Shown: positions 24,590-35,395, numbered from the stretch's first letter. The stretch is DNA of 64,000 nt from Ferrovibrio terrae (GCF_007197755.1 NZ_CP041636.1:1958001-2022000); one strand, 5' to 3'. Numbers and translations are program-made. Notes: generated by a model from the letters alone, not told the origin.

Positions 24590-26338
24590 TTATGTCGCTA
24601 CCGCCGTCCGCACCACCTGGCGCTGCGGCAGCAGGATCGTCACGATGGTGCCCGCGCCGCGGCGGCTGTCGATCATCATGCTACCGCCATGCATTTCCAC
24701 CAATGCCTTGGTGATCGGCAGACCGAGGCCGCTACCGCTGCTGCTGCGCGATTTCATATCACCGACCTGAACGAAGGGTTCGAGGATTTTCGGGATATCC
24801 TCGGGCGCGATACCGATGCCGGTGTCGCTGACCCAGATTTTCAGTCGCTCGCCCATGCGCAGCGCACCGATATCGACCGAGCCGCCCGGTGGCGTGAATT
24901 TCACTGCATTGGTCAGTAGGTTGACCATGATCTGGCGGAAACGCAGCGGATCGGCGATCAGCAGTTCGTCGGGAAAATTGCAGTTGAGCGCGACATCGCG
25001 CTCCATCGCCATCGGTTCGACCAGGCGACGGCATTGCAGTATCGTATCGCTCAGCCGGATCATTTCCAGATTGATGGTCATCTTGCCGGCGTCGATCTTC
25101 GACATGTCGAGGATGTCGTTGATCAGTTCGAGCAGATGCCGGCCGCTGTGGTGAATATCGCAGGCATATTCGTGGTATTTCGGCGGAATTGGTCCGAACA
25201 TGCGGTTCATCGTCAATTCCGAAAAGCCGATGATGGCGTTCAGCGGCGTGCGCAATTCGTGGCTCATCAGCGCCAGAAAGTCGGAGCGCGCCTTGCCGGC
25301 GGCCTCGGCGGCCAACTTCGCCGCCATCAGATCCTGCTCGCGTTCCTTCAGTGTGGTGATGTCGGTTTCGAGGTAGACGCAGAGCCCGGACGGGGTTTTC
25401 GCCTCGTCGATCTTGATCCAGCGACTGTCCTTGCCGCGTTCTTCCCAGCTGGTCTTCAGCACCGGCTCGCTGAAGATGGTCTCCTGCTCGTCGCTGCGCC
25501 GCCGGCGGAAAGCCTTGTTGGCGATCAGCTGCCGACCATTGGTGCCGAAAACGGCAAAGCCGTCACCGATCGCCTCTATGGCCTCGCCGATCTCGATATA
25601 GATGCTGTTCTCGGTCTCGAATTTTACGCGGATGAAATTCTGCCGGAAAAAGACGAAGCCAATCACGGTGGAAATCACGAAAAAGGCGATGCCGAAGCCG
25701 ACCGATTTCTGCCCCAGGCCGAGCAGGAAGTCGTCGATCGTGACCTCGAGCACAAAGGCGCCCATCATTTCACCGATCTGCCAGAGCGGCTGCCCGCGTT
25801 CGGCCGCCACCTGGTTGTGGCAGGTCACGCAATCCTGCTGCAGCGCGACCGAGGGATGGATCGAGCGCAGGATCGTGCCTTCCCTGGTCTTGAGGATGCG
25901 GACATCGGTGCCGGGGTCGGCTGTTGCGGCGATTTCCAGCAGACGGCGGCCGAGCCGGTCATCTGATGGCGGCGTGGCGATCTCGCGACCCGGAATGCCG
26001 ATCCAGCTGATGCGGGTCTGGTCGCGGTCGGTATTGGTTTCCAGATAGTTCTTGAGCGCGACATGGGTCAGGGTCGCCGGCGGCACGGCGGGATCGGACG
26101 TCAGGCTGGTATAGGCGCGCACGAAACCGTCGGCCAGCCGCAACAGAGCTTCCTTCTCGATCCTCTTGCTCTGCTCGAAATCGCGCTGCGCAAGTGTGTG
26201 GTAGGTGATCGCGAGCACGCCCGAGATCACAAAGGAGAACAGCGCGAAGACGACGAAGATCGAGAAGGATCTCGACTGCGTGAATGACTGCGATCGTCCC
26301 TTTGACGCTGTTGCGCCCTGTCTGAACCAGTGTTGGAT
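24590..26338 (-). CDS. Membrane sensor kinase with Tll0287/DUF3365-type heme (CxxCH) domain
   Basis: Numbering from the GTG at 26230: an extracytoplasmic DUF3365-like sensor with a c-type heme motif CVTCH at 134-138, a second membrane helix at about 177-197, a PAS-like segment, HisKA '[19 protein letters not shown]' and HATPase 'NLLTNAVKFTPPGG', 'VSDTGIGI', 'SGLGLPITKAL'. Starting at that GTG would cut the first membrane helix in half. The frame stays open upstream through 'FSIFVVFALFSFVISGVLA' to an ATC at 26338 that has GGAGG 6 bp before it, so I give that as the likely start. Probably senses redox state or a gas through heme. Confidence 0.85.
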   Translation of the reverse strand: MQHWFRQGATASKGRSQSFTQSRSFSIFVVFALFSFVISGVLAITYHTLAQRDFEQSKRIEKEALLRLADGFVRAYTSLTSDPAVPPATLTHVALKNYLETNTDRDQTRISWIGIPGREIATPPSDDRLGRRLLEIAATADPGTDVRILKTREGTILRSIHPSVALQQDCVTCHNQVAAERGQPLWQIGEMMGAFVLEVTIDDFLLGLGQKSVGFGIAFFVISTVIGFVFFRQNFIRVKFETENSIYIEIGEAIEAIGDGFAVFGTNGRQLIANKAFRRRRSDEQETIFSEPVLKTSWEERGKDSRWIKIDEAKTPSGLCVYLETDITTLKEREQDLMAAKLAAEAAGKARSDFLALMSHELRTPLNAIIGFSELTMNRMFGPIPPKYHEYACDIHHSGRHLLELINDILDMSKIDAGKMTINLEMIRLSDTILQCRRLVEPMAMERDVALNCNFPDELLIADPLRFRQIMVNLLTNAVKFTPPGGSVDIGALRMGERLKIWVSDTGIGIAPEDIPKILEPFVQVGDMKSRSSSGSGLGLPITKALVEMHGGSMMIDSRRGAGTIVTILLPQRQVVRTAVAT

Positions 26339-26445
26339 GGGACCCCTCCCGCCTTTACCTCACAGGTCACGGTATTTTCGCCCGTGAAGGGGGGGAATCA
26401 TCTTTTAGGGTTACTGTTGCATGTACCGTGTACGGCGCACCTGGG

Positions 26446-26904
26446 TCAGGCGTCGACTTCGACCGAGGTCATCGCCTGCCGCACCGCGTCGACAAGCTGC
26501 GAGGGCGTATAGGGCTTGGTCAGCCAGCCAAGCGGCTTGGCATGGGCGCAGCGTCCGGCCGAGACGCTATCGAGGTTGCCGGTGGCGAAAATCGAGCGTG
26601 CACCGGTTTCGCGAAAAATCTGCATCGCGGCCTCGATGCCATCGTGCGGGCCCGCCAGCCGGATATCCGTTACGGCCAAGTCTGGGTGATAAAGCCGTGC
26701 CAGTTTCACGGCCCGGTCCGCGGTATCGGCGATGCCGACGACGCGGAAGCCTTCCTCGATCAGGGCGGATTCCATCATCTCGGCGATCAGGGGATTGTCC
26801 TCGATCAGCAGGATGCGCGGTTTCACGGCAAGCCGCAGATCGGACGGCTCTGTTTCCTCAGGTTCAGTCGGGAAGACAGCGGGCGTGTTAGCGGAGTGAA
26901 ACAT
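26446..26904 (-). CDS. Single-domain response regulator (CheY-like)
   Basis: 152 residues: a short disordered N-terminus, then one receiver domain with the acidic pair in 'LLIEDNPLIAEM', acceptor Asp in 'LAVTDIRLAGPHDG' and Lys in 'WLTKPYTPSQ'. No output domain. It lies about 108 bp upstream of the heme-type kinase on the same strand and is its most likely phosphotransfer partner. It recalls FrzS/CpdR-like single receivers that act by protein contact. Confidence 0.88.
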   Translation of the reverse strand: MFHSANTPAVFPTEPEETEPSDLRLAVKPRILLIEDNPLIAEMMESALIEEGFRVVGIADTADRAVKLARLYHPDLAVTDIRLAGPHDGIEAAMQIFRETGARSIFATGNLDSVSAGRCAHAKPLGWLTKPYTPSQLVDAVRQAMTSVEVDA

Positions 26905-27050
26905 GTGCTTCCCCTTTCCTCAGGGCCGCAGGGCGCCGCATTCTGTGCACCAGCGTAGCCGCATGGCCAGCGGTCTTCTCGCAGGTCACAGTTTTGTTTC
27001 GAAGCAAATCCGGTGGTTGAAAACTACTGTGCCGGGCGCGAGCGCCTGAC

Positions 27051-27353
27051 TCACTTGCCACGCTGCTTGCGGGTGGCGGCTGCCTTCTTGGCGGCTTTCT
27101 TGCGCGCCGCCTTCGGCCGTGCCGCAGAAGCCGCGCCGCCTTTCTTGCCGCCCTTTTTCGAGGCGCTGCGATTTTCTGTCTTGCCGCGACCCGAACCGCT
27201 TTTCTTGCCGCCGCCGCTTTCCTTGTTCACTGTCGCCCTGGCGCGGTGCTCGGCTTCCTCCTTGCCGACGCCGCGTTTCTCATAACCTTCCTCGATATGT
27301 TCGGCCTTACGCTTCTGTTTCGACGTGTAGCTGGATTTGTCGCCCCTTGGCAT
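27051..27353 (-). CDS. Lysine-rich small basic protein ('plasmid stabilization'-annotated family)
   Basis: 100 residues. The conserved head 'PRGDKSSYTSKQKRKAEHIE' and 'GYEKRGVGKEEAEHRARATV' matches a short family often labelled plasmid stabilization protein or ChaB-like. The C-terminal half is a Lys/Ala/Gly tail like histone H1 ('KKAAKKAAATRKQRGK'), which suggests nucleic-acid binding. A GGGAG ribosome site precedes the ATG. Often seen near stress genes in alphaproteobacteria; true function not known. Confidence 0.75.
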   Translation of the reverse strand: MPRGDKSSYTSKQKRKAEHIEEGYEKRGVGKEEAEHRARATVNKESGGGKKSGSGRGKTENRSASKKGGKKGGAASAARPKAARKKAAKKAAATRKQRGK

Positions 27354-27499
27354 GCCGGTCTCCCTTAACGGCGGAACTACGCTGTTATCAGAAGGCCAAC
27401 GCGGGGCGTTGCCGCAGGTTCACGCTCCAGCGCAGCCATGAGAAACTTGTCACAGCACGCTCCCGGCCATCGAGGTCCACGAGAGGTGCGACCGTGTCG

Positions 27500-29596
27500 T
27501 CAGTTGCCGGGCCGGGCCCGCTGCTTTTCGCTGATCGTCTGCCGGATCGCGACAGCGAGGTCGGTATTCCGGTAGGGCTTCTGCAGAAACGGCCACTCTG
27601 TTGCCGGCTGGGCGCTGTTTGGCACGCCGGCGGCATTCGCCGATGTCAGCAGGATCGGCAGTTGCGGATACTGCGCCGAGACTTCCGCGGCAAGCTGATA
27701 GCCGTTGAAGGAGCCGGGCATGGCAATATCGGAGAAGATCAGGGTGATGTCCCTGGCGCCCTGCAAAGTTGCCACGGCCTCATCGCCATTCCTGGCTTCG
27801 AGTACGGCATATCCGAGGTCATGCAGGAAAGCTGAAACGGAAACGCGAACGGCTGGGTCATCTTCGACCACCAGAATCCGCTCGCCGGCCTGCGCTTTCG
27901 GCATGTCAGCCGGAATCCCAGGCTCGGCCTGCGGTTCAAGCGCGGCGAGAAGGCGAGGCAGCAGGATCTGGATCGTCGTGCCTTTGCCAACAGTGCTGCT
28001 GAGCCGGATGTATCCGCCGGACTGGCGCACGAAGCTGTAGATGATGCTGAGGCCGAGGCCGGTGCCCTTGCCGACTTCTTTCGCGGTGAAGAACGGCTCG
28101 AACACCTTGTCGATATGGGCGGGCGGAATGCCGATGCCAGTATCGGTCACGCTCAGGGAGACATAATCCCCGGCGGGAACGTCGCTGCCAGTGGCCGTCC
28201 TGATCGCGATGTTGCGCGTCTCCACTGTGAGATGGCCGCCTTCCGGCATGGCATCGCGCGAATTGACGGCCAGATTGACGAGGGCGGATTCCAGCTGGAT
28301 CGGATCGGCATAGACAGGCCAGAGATCCGGCGCGCGCAGGACATCCAGGAAGATCGTGTCGCTGATCAGTCGGCGCAGAATGACCTCGGTGTCGCCCACC
28401 AGGGTATTGAGGTCGAGTGGCCGAGGTTCGAGTTGCTGGTGGCGAGCGAAGGACAGCAGGCGCTTGGTCAGGTCGGCGCAGCGCAGCGCGCCAGTCAGGG
28501 CCAAGTCTATATTGCGCAGAACGGGGTTGCCGGGATCCGCCGTGCGGCGCATCCGGTCCAGGCTGGAAATTACCACGGTCAGCATATTGTTGAAGTCATG
28601 CGCGATGCCGCCGGTCAGGCGGCCCAGCGAATCCATCTTCTGGCCATGCACGGCCTGCTGTTCCAGCATGCGGCGGTCGGAAACGTCCAGCCAGCTGCCG
28701 ACGATCTCCGGTGCAGTGCCGTCGCCGCGCGCAATGTAAACCGCGTGATTGAGAAAGTAGCGGGAGGCGCCGTCTGCACACAGCCAGCGATATTCCGTGA
28801 CGGCGCTGCCGGTCTCCGGCAGCCGCTCGAAAAGCTGCCTGACCTGCGTCTGATCGTCGGGGTGAATGCGGTCAAACCAGAAGCCGGGCTCGAGAAAGTG
28901 CTCGGCCGCGAAACCGGATGGTCCCCGCACGGTCTCGCCGATTTTCAGCCGGGCCTGGAACGGTGCATCGGCCGGCATGGAATACAAGGCAATCGGCAGC
29001 GACCGCAGGATCAGCGCCTGGCCTTCTTCGACGCGCAGCAAGGCCATTTCCGCAGCCAGACGGCTTGCCTGTGCCTGCTGGTTTTCCAGCAGAAGGCGGC
29101 GTTCCTGCTCGACCTTGTGGCTGATCTCGCGGGTCTTCTTGTACAGATCGACAAAGACCGCGACTTTCGAGCGCAGGATGAATGGCTCGATCGGTTTAAA
29201 AACATAATCGACGGCGCCGGCCGTGTAGCCCTTGAACTCATGCACTTCATTACGGCTGACGGCGGTGAGGAAAATGATCGGAATGTGGCGCGACCGCTCG
29301 CGGCTCCGCACCAGGTCAGCCGTTTCGTAGCCGTCCATGCCCGGCATCAGCACGTCCATCAGGATCAGGGCACATTCGTTATGCAGGAGGTAGCGCAGCG
29401 CCTCCTCGCCGGACCGGGTGAACACCAGCTCCTCGCCGAGCTCTTCCAGGATCACCTGCAGGGCCGTGAGATTCCGCTCATCGTCATCGACGATCAGGAT
29501 CTTGGCCTTATCGGGCGCCGCATCCTCGGACGTTACGCCGCCCAGGCCGGTATCCGGCACCGCAGTCTCGGCTTGCATGGAGGCCTGGTCCTGCAT
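27500..29596 (-). CDS. Hybrid histidine kinase: REC-PAS-HisKA-HATPase-REC
   Basis: About 698 residues, soluble. N-terminal receiver ('ILIVDDDERNLTAL', acceptor in 'LILMDVLMPGMDG', 'VFKPIEP'), a helical linker, and a PAS domain ('RIHPDDQTQVRQLFERLPE', 'VGSWLDVSDRRMLE'). Then HisKA of the 'GGIAHDFNNMLT' type, HATPase ('NLAVNSRDAMPEGG', '[13 protein letters not shown]', '[10 protein letters not shown]') and a C-terminal receiver ('ILVVEDDPAVRVSVS', 'IFSDIAMPGSFNGY'). ATG at 29596; a GTG one codon earlier is also possible. It starts about 10 bp after the giant HAMP kinase and is surely cotranscribed with it. Confidence 0.92.
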   Translation of the reverse strand: MQDQASMQAETAVPDTGLGGVTSEDAAPDKAKILIVDDDERNLTALQVILEELGEELVFTRSGEEALRYLLHNECALILMDVLMPGMDGYETADLVRSRERSRHIPIIFLTAVSRNEVHEFKGYTAGAVDYVFKPIEPFILRSKVAVFVDLYKKTREISHKVEQERRLLLENQQAQASRLAAEMALLRVEEGQALILRSLPIALYSMPADAPFQARLKIGETVRGPSGFAAEHFLEPGFWFDRIHPDDQTQVRQLFERLPETGSAVTEYRWLCADGASRYFLNHAVYIARGDGTAPEIVGSWLDVSDRRMLEQQAVHGQKMDSLGRLTGGIAHDFNNMLTVVISSLDRMRRTADPGNPVLRNIDLALTGALRCADLTKRLLSFARHQQLEPRPLDLNTLVGDTEVILRRLISDTIFLDVLRAPDLWPVYADPIQLESALVNLAVNSRDAMPEGGHLTVETRNIAIRTATGSDVPAGDYVSLSVTDTGIGIPPAHIDKVFEPFFTAKEVGKGTGLGLSIIYSFVRQSGGYIRLSSTVGKGTTIQILLPRLLAALEPQAEPGIPADMPKAQAGERILVVEDDPAVRVSVSAFLHDLGYAVLEARNGDEAVATLQGARDITLIFSDIAMPGSFNGYQLAAEVSAQYPQLPILLTSANAAGVPNSAQPATEWPFLQKPYRNTDLAVAIRQTISEKQRARPGN

Positions 29597-29608
29597 CACA
29601 TCACCGGC

Positions 29609-32600
29609 TCACTCGCCCGCCATGGCATGAATCTGGCTGCGCAGAACCCAGACGCGGAGCAGGGAGACCAGATGATCGACGTCGACGGGCTTTGAGATGT
29701 AGTCCGACGCGCCGGCCTCCATGCATTTCTGGCGGTCCCCTTTCATGGCTTTCGCCGTCACGGCGATCAGCGGCAGGCCGCGCAGTTGCTCCTGCTGGCG
29801 GATAACGCCCATGGTCTGGTAGCCGTCCATGTCCGGCATCATGATGTCGATCAGGGCGATGTCGATATCGGGTTCATTCAGCAGGATCTGCACGCCATCG
29901 CGGCCGCTCTCGGCATAGATGACCCGTACGTCATGCTGCTCCAGCACGCTGGTGAGCGAGAAGATATTGCGGATGTCGTCGTCGACGATCAGCACCTTCT
30001 TGCCGCGCAGGACCGGGTCCTTCTGGCGAATCTGGCCGATCAGGTTGCGCTGATCGTTCGTCATGCCGCTGAGCGCCTGATGCAGGAAGAGTGAGGTTTC
30101 CTTCAGCAGCTCGCCCTTGCCCTTGGCTTCCAGCAGCAGGTCGTTCCGCACCGCGCGGGCAATATTGCCAGAGGATGCCATGCTCTGGTCGGAGTAGATG
30201 ATGACAGGGATATGGTCGCCACCCTGAGCCGCGCGATACTCTCGCACCATGCCGGCCGACTCATCGTCGAAGGAGGCTGCATCGATCACGATGCAGTCTG
30301 GCGTCATGGCTTCGAAACAGGCGGCCAGCGCCGCCTTCGAGGAGGCGACAGTGACGTTGATATCCGCCGTCTGCACCATTTTCGCGGTGGCTTCGGCATG
30401 TGTGGCACTCTGGTCGAACAGCAGCAGCGACCGTGTGTGGTTCTGCGAATAGTGGCTGATGCCTTCCAGTGCAGCCAGCAATGTGTCGCGGTCGGCCGGC
30501 TTGCCGGTAAAGCCGTGGGCCCCCAGCATCAATCCGTCGGCCTGCAGGTCGTCGCCAGAGATCATGTGAACCGGAATATGGCGGGTGGCGGGCTCGCGCT
30601 TCAGCAGGTCGAGCAGCGCAAGGCCATCCATGTCGGGCAGGCCGACATCCAGCGTGATGGCGCTGGGCTGATAGCGCTTTGCCAGTGCCAGGACGCCGGC
30701 GCCGGTGGTGGCGACAATGCCCTTGGCGCCGCGTCCCCGCACAAGATCAAGCAGGACGGAGGCGAAACCGTGGTCGTCCTCGACAATCAGCACGACCGGA
30801 TCCCCAGGCTGGAGGCGGTCGCGATCATCGTCGATCTCGATCGGGGCCAGCAGGGCAAGGCCGGCATCGGCACCGCTGTTGATGTAGCGTGCCGGCGACC
30901 GGCTGAAATGATGATGTTCGATGGCGGGCTGGAAATCGAGCGGCAGGTACAGGGTAAAGGAACTGCCGCGACCCGGCATGCTGGTGACCTGGATTTCACC
31001 TTCCAGCAGACGGGCGATTTCACGGCTGATCGACAGGCCGAGGCCGGTGCCGCCGTATTTGCGGCTGGTGGTGCCGTCGGCCTGCTGGAAGGCCTCGAAG
31101 ATCAGGCGCTGCTTGTCTTCGGGGATGCCGATGCCGGTATCGGTGACGGAAATCGCCAGCGCGGCGCTGGTCACGTTGCCCAGCCGGTGGGAGGAGGCCC
31201 AGTTATGCGGAGCGACGGTTGCGCTCAGGGTGACGCCGCCTTCATGGGTGAACTTGAAGGCATTGGACAGCAGGTTCATCACCACTTGCTGCAACCGCTT
31301 CTCGTCGGTGCGGATGGTGGCCGGAACGTTGTCAAACCGGATGTTGAAGCTGAGTTTCCGGTCGTTGGCGATCTGCGTGAAGGTGCGCTCCATATGCATC
31401 CGCAGATTCTCGAGCGGCAGGTCACCCACATCCAGGGTGACGGTACCGGACTCGATCTTCGACAGGTCGAGAATGTCGTTGATGAGCGACAGAAGGTCTG
31501 AACCGGCCGCGTGGATGGTGCGGCAGAAATCGGTCTGCTTGTCGGTCAGGTTGCCGTCCGGGTTGTCGGACAACAGCTTGCTGAGAATCAGCAGGCTGTT
31601 CAGCGGCGTGCGCAGTTCATGCGACATGTTCGCCAGGAACTCGGATTTGTACTTCGAGGTAAGGGCGAGCTGCTCGGCTTTTTCTTCCACGGCGCTGCGC
31701 GCCATTTCGATTTCTATATTCTTGGTCTCGACCTGCTTTTTCTCATTCGACAGCAGGATCGCCTTTTCCTGAAGCTCTTCGTTGGTGCGACGCAACTCGT
31801 CCTGCTGGTTTTTGAGCAGCTCCTCGGATTCCCGCAGCGACTTGGCCTGCAGTTCCAGTCGGTCATTCGTCGTCTTCAGTTCTTCCTGCTGGCTCTGCAG
31901 CTCGCGGGTCAGCAGCTGCGACTGCTGCAGCAGGCCTTCGGTACGCATCGTGGCTGCGATGGTGTTCAGCACGATGCCGATGCCTTCCATCAGCTGATCA
32001 AGGAAAAGCTGATGCGCATCGCTGAAGGTGCTGAAGCTGGCCAGCTCGATCACCGCATTGACTTCGCCTTCGAACAGCACCGGCAGTACCAGGATGCTGG
32101 CCGGCGGCGCATCGCCGAGCGCCGAGCCGATGCGGAGATACTGTTCGGGCACGGCCGGCAGCAACATGCGGCGCTTGTCGGCCGCGCACTGGCCGATCAG
32201 GCCTTCGCGCAGGCGAATCTTCGTTGCCAGTTCGGCCTGTTTCCCGGCCGCGTAGGAAGCGACCAGGTCGAGCGTGACGACATCATCATCGCGATTGGTG
32301 ACGTAGAAGACCGCATGTTGCGCGTTCACCAGCGGTGCAAGCTCGGACAGGATGAGGTTGGTCACCGTGTTGAGGTCACGTTCGCCCTGCAGCATGCGCG
32401 AGAAGCGGGCGAGATTGGTCTTGAGCCAGTCCTGTTCGGTATTCTTGAGGGTGGTGTCCTTCAGGTTGCGGATCATCTCATTGATGTTGTCTTTCAGCAC
32501 CGCAACTTCGCCCTGGGCTTCCACGGTGATGGACTGAGTCAGGTCGCCCTTGGTCACGGCAGTCGCCACTTCCGCGATGGCGCGCACCTGGGTCGTCAGG

Positions 32601-35395
32601 TTGGCCGCGAGCTGGTTGACGTTATCCGTCAGATCGCGCCACAGGCCTGCGGCGCCGGGCACCTTGGCCTGGCCGCCCAGCTTGCCGTCGATGCCGACTT
32701 CGCGCGCCACGTTGGTGACCTGGTCGGCGAAGGTTGCCAGCGTCTCGATCATGAAGTTGATGGTGTCGGCCAGCGCGGCGATTTCGCCCTTGGTTTCCAC
32801 CTCCAGCTTGCGGGTCAGATCGCCCTTCGCCACGGCGGTCACCACTTCGGCGATGCCGCGCACCTGATTGGTCAGGTTCTCCGCCATCATGTTGACGTTG
32901 TCGGTGAGGTCTTTCCAGGTGCCGTCGACGCCTTCCACGCGGGCCTGGCCGCCCAGCTTGCCTTCGGTGCCGACTTCGCGGGCGACGCGGGTCACTTCCG
33001 AGGCAAACGAATTGAGCTGGTCCACCATGGTGTTGATGGTGACCTTGAGCTGAAGGATTTCGCCCTTCACGTCCACGGTGATCTTTTTCGACAAGTCGCC
33101 GGTCGCCACGGCGGTGGTGACTTCGGCGATGTTACGCACCTGGCCGGTCAGGTTGGCGGCCATGAGGTTGACGTTGTCGGTGAGGTCTTTCCAGGTGCCG
33201 GCGACGCCTTCCACGCGGGCCTGGCCGCCGAGATTGCCTTCGGTGCCGACTTCGCGCGCCACGCGGGTCACTTCCGAGGCAAACGAATTGAGCTGGTCCA
33301 CCATGGTGTTGATGGTGTTCTTGAGCTCCAGAATCTCGCCCTTCACATCCACGGTGATCTTTTTCGACAAGTCGCCCTGCGCCACGGCGGTGGTGACTTC
33401 GGCGATGTTGCGCACCTGGCCGGTCAGGTTGGTGGCCATGGCGTTGACGTTGTCGGTGAGGTCTTTCCAGGTGCCGGCGACGCCTTCCACGCGGGCCTGG
33501 CCGCCGAGATTGCCTTCGGTGCCGACTTCGCGCGCCACGCGGGTCACTTCCGAGGCGAACGAATTGAGCTGGTCCACCATGGTGTTGATGGTGTTCTTGA
33601 GCTCCAGAATCTCGCCCTTCACATCCACGGTGATTTTCTTGGACAGGTTGCCCTGCGCCACGGCGGTGGTGACTTCGGCGATGTTGCGCACCTGGCCGGT
33701 CAGGTTGGTGGCCATGGCGTTGACGTTGTCGGTGAGGTCTTTCCAGGTGCCGGCGACGCCTTCCACGCGGGCCTGGCCGCCGAGATTGCCTTCGGTACCG
33801 ACTTCGCGCGCCACGCGGGTCACTTCCGAGGCGAACGAATTGAGCTGGTCCACCATGGTGTTGATGGTGTTCTTGAGCTCCAGAATCTCGCCCTTCACAT
33901 CCACGGTGATCTTTTTCGACAAGTCGCCCTGCGCCACGGCGGTGGTGACTTCGGCGATGTTGCGCACCTGGCCGGTCAGGTTGGTGGCCATGGCGTTGAC
34001 GTTGTCGGTGAGGTCTTTCCAGGTACCGGCGACGCCTTCCACGCGGGCCTGGCCGCCGAGATTGCCTTCGGTGCCGACTTCGCGCGCCACGCGGGTCACT
34101 TCCGAGGCAAACGAATTGAGCTGGTCCACCATGGTGTTGATGGTGTTCTTCAGCTCCAGAATCTCGCCCTTCACGTCCACGGTGATTTTCTTGGACAGGT
34201 TGCCCTGCGCCACGGCGGTGGTGACTTCGGCGATGTTGCGCACCTGGCCGGTCAGGTTGGTGGCCATGGCGTTGACGTTGTCGGTGAGGTCTTTCCAGGT
34301 ACCGGCGACGCCTTCCACGCGGGCCTGGCCGCCCAGCTTGCCTTCGGTGCCGACTTCGCGCGCCACGCGGGTCACTTCCGAGGCAAACGAATTGAGCTGG
34401 TCCACCATGGTGTTGATGGTGTTCTTGAGCTGGAGGATTTCGCCCTTCACGTCCACGGTGATCTTTTTCGACAAGTCGCCGGTCGCCACCGCGGTGGTGA
34501 CTTCGGCGATGTTGCGCACCTGGCCGGTCAGGTTGGTGGCCATGGCGTTGACGTTGTCGGTGAGGTCTTTCCAGGTGCCGGCGACGCCTTCCACGCGGGC
34601 CTGGCCGCCCAGCTTGCCTTCGGTACCGACTTCGCGGGCGACGCGGGTCACTTCCGAGGCGAAGGAACCGAGCTGATCCACCATGGTGTTGATGGTGTTC
34701 TTGAGCTGAAGAATCTCACCCTTCACATCCACGGTGATCTTTTTCGACAGATCACCTTTCGCCACAGCCGTCGTCACTTCGGCGATGTTACGGACCTGGC
34801 CGGTCAGGTTGGCAGCCATCAGGTTGACGTTGTCGGTGAGGTCCTTCCAGGTGCCGGCCACACCGCGCACGCGGGCCTGACCGCCGAGATTGCCTTCGGT
34901 GCCGACTTCGCGCGCCACGCGGGTCACTTCCGAGGCGAAGGAACCGAGCTGGCCCACCATGGTGTTCACGGTCTTGCCGATGCGCAGGAATTCGCCGCGC
35001 AGAGGCCGGCCGTCGATTTCCAGCTGCATGGTTTGCGACAGGTCGCCGCGCGCCACGCTGCCAATCACGCGCGACACTTCGATGGTCGGCTGCACCAGGT
35101 CGCCGATCAGCGAATTGACCGAGGCAACGCACGAATGCCAGCCGCCTGTGGCGCCGGGCAGAGCGCCGCGCTGCCCGATCTTGCCGTCCTTGCCGACCGC
35201 AACGCCGAGGCGCTCGAATTCGCTCGCCATCATCGCATTCATCTGCACGACATCGTTGAAGGCGGCGGCGATTTCGCCTTCGATGCCAGTCAGATCGTCG
35301 GCGAGCCGCACCGAGAAGTCGCCGCGTCGGAACGCGCGCAGCGCAGCCAGAAGGTTACGGGATTGCGGATCGGGAAGAGTTGCTGTTTGCGACAT
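29609..35395 (-). CDS. Giant soluble multi-HAMP hybrid histidine kinase
   Basis: 1928 residues without any membrane helix. Residues 1-990 hold about eleven HAMP-type units of 92 residues; seven in the middle (195-838) are nearly identical, and the first two and last two have diverged. Then a GAF domain (about 995-1140), a long coiled coil (about 1145-1245), HisKA with His1259 in '[18 protein letters not shown]', HATPase ('[10 protein letters not shown]', 'VTDTGIGI', 'GGTGLGLSI'), and three receivers. Receivers 1 and 3 have full motifs ('LIVEDD', '[11 protein letters not shown]', 'ISKPVD'); the middle one is degenerate. The design matches fungal group III (Nik1/Os-1) kinases, where HAMP arrays respond to osmotic or cell-wall stress. 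Confidence 0.93.
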   Translation of the reverse strand: MSQTATLPDPQSRNLLAALRAFRRGDFSVRLADDLTGIEGEIAAAFNDVVQMNAMMASEFERLGVAVGKDGKIGQRGALPGATGGWHSCVASVNSLIGDLVQPTIEVSRVIGSVARGDLSQTMQLEIDGRPLRGEFLRIGKTVNTMVGQLGSFASEVTRVAREVGTEGNLGGQARVRGVAGTWKDLTDNVNLMAANLTGQVRNIAEVTTAVAKGDLSKKITVDVKGEILQLKNTINTMVDQLGSFASEVTRVAREVGTEGKLGGQARVEGVAGTWKDLTDNVNAMATNLTGQVRNIAEVTTAVATGDLSKKITVDVKGEILQLKNTINTMVDQLNSFASEVTRVAREVGTEGKLGGQARVEGVAGTWKDLTDNVNAMATNLTGQVRNIAEVTTAVAQGNLSKKITVDVKGEILELKNTINTMVDQLNSFASEVTRVAREVGTEGNLGGQARVEGVAGTWKDLTDNVNAMATNLTGQVRNIAEVTTAVAQGDLSKKITVDVKGEILELKNTINTMVDQLNSFASEVTRVAREVGTEGNLGGQARVEGVAGTWKDLTDNVNAMATNLTGQVRNIAEVTTAVAQGNLSKKITVDVKGEILELKNTINTMVDQLNSFASEVTRVAREVGTEGNLGGQARVEGVAGTWKDLTDNVNAMATNLTGQVRNIAEVTTAVAQGDLSKKITVDVKGEILELKNTINTMVDQLNSFASEVTRVAREVGTEGNLGGQARVEGVAGTWKDLTDNVNLMAANLTGQVRNIAEVTTAVATGDLSKKITVDVKGEILQLKVTINTMVDQLNSFASEVTRVAREVGTEGKLGGQARVEGVDGTWKDLTDNVNMMAENLTNQVRGIAEVVTAVAKGDLTRKLEVETKGEIAALADTINFMIETLATFADQVTNVAREVGIDGKLGGQAKVPGAAGLWRDLTDNVNQLAANLTTQVRAIAEVATAVTKGDLTQSITVEAQGEVAVLKDNINEMIRNLKDTTLKNTEQDWLKTNLARFSRMLQGERDLNTVTNLILSELAPLVNAQHAVFYVTNRDDDVVTLDLVASYAAGKQAELATKIRLREGLIGQCAADKRRMLLPAVPEQYLRIGSALGDAPPASILVLPVLFEGEVNAVIELASFSTFSDAHQLFLDQLMEGIGIVLNTIAATMRTEGLLQQSQLLTRELQSQQEELKTTNDRLELQAKSLRESEELLKNQQDELRRTNEELQEKAILLSNEKKQVETKNIEIEMARSAVEEKAEQLALTSKYKSEFLANMSHELRTPLNSLLILSKLLSDNPDGNLTDKQTDFCRTIHAAGSDLLSLINDILDLSKIESGTVTLDVGDLPLENLRMHMERTFTQIANDRKLSFNIRFDNVPATIRTDEKRLQQVVMNLLSNAFKFTHEGGVTLSATVAPHNWASSHRLGNVTSAALAISVTDTGIGIPEDKQRLIFEAFQQADGTTSRKYGGTGLGLSISREIARLLEGEIQVTSMPGRGSSFTLYLPLDFQPAIEHHHFSRSPARYINSGADAGLALLAPIEIDDDRDRLQPGDPVVLIVEDDHGFASVLLDLVRGRGAKGIVATTGAGVLALAKRYQPSAITLDVGLPDMDGLALLDLLKREPATRHIPVHMISGDDLQADGLMLGAHGFTGKPADRDTLLAALEGISHYSQNHTRSLLLFDQSATHAEATAKMVQTADINVTVASSKAALAACFEAMTPDCIVIDAASFDDESAGMVREYRAAQGGDHIPVIIYSDQSMASSGNIARAVRNDLLLEAKGKGELLKETSLFLHQALSGMTNDQRNLIGQIRQKDPVLRGKKVLIVDDDIRNIFSLTSVLEQHDVRVIYAESGRDGVQILLNEPDIDIALIDIMMPDMDGYQTMGVIRQQEQLRGLPLIAVTAKAMKGDRQKCMEAGASDYISKPVDVDHLVSLLRVWVLRSQIHAMAGE
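32882..34813 (-). repeat. Seven near-identical 276-bp tandem units encoding HAMP domains
   Basis: Within the giant kinase, one 92-codon unit is repeated seven times at exactly 276 bp. It is easiest to follow as the plus-strand word for '[13 protein letters not shown]' recurring near 33190, 33466, 33742, 34018, 34294, 34570 and 34846. Units differ at only a few codons, in alternating patterns (KG/TG/QG before DLSKK or NLSKK; LQLK or LELK). Such similarity means recent duplication or ongoing gene conversion. Confidence 0.92.

Noticed and set aside
27051-27353. A plasmid maintenance or toxin-antitoxin locus
   Set aside because: The family name 'plasmid stabilization' is an annotation habit. There is no partner gene, replication gene or plasmid feature, and the surroundings are chromosomal.
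33078-34676. A 532-codon repetitive open frame on the plus strand
   Set aside because: A second antisense shadow of the same HAMP array, Ser/Thr-rich with the same 92-residue period and no independent signals.
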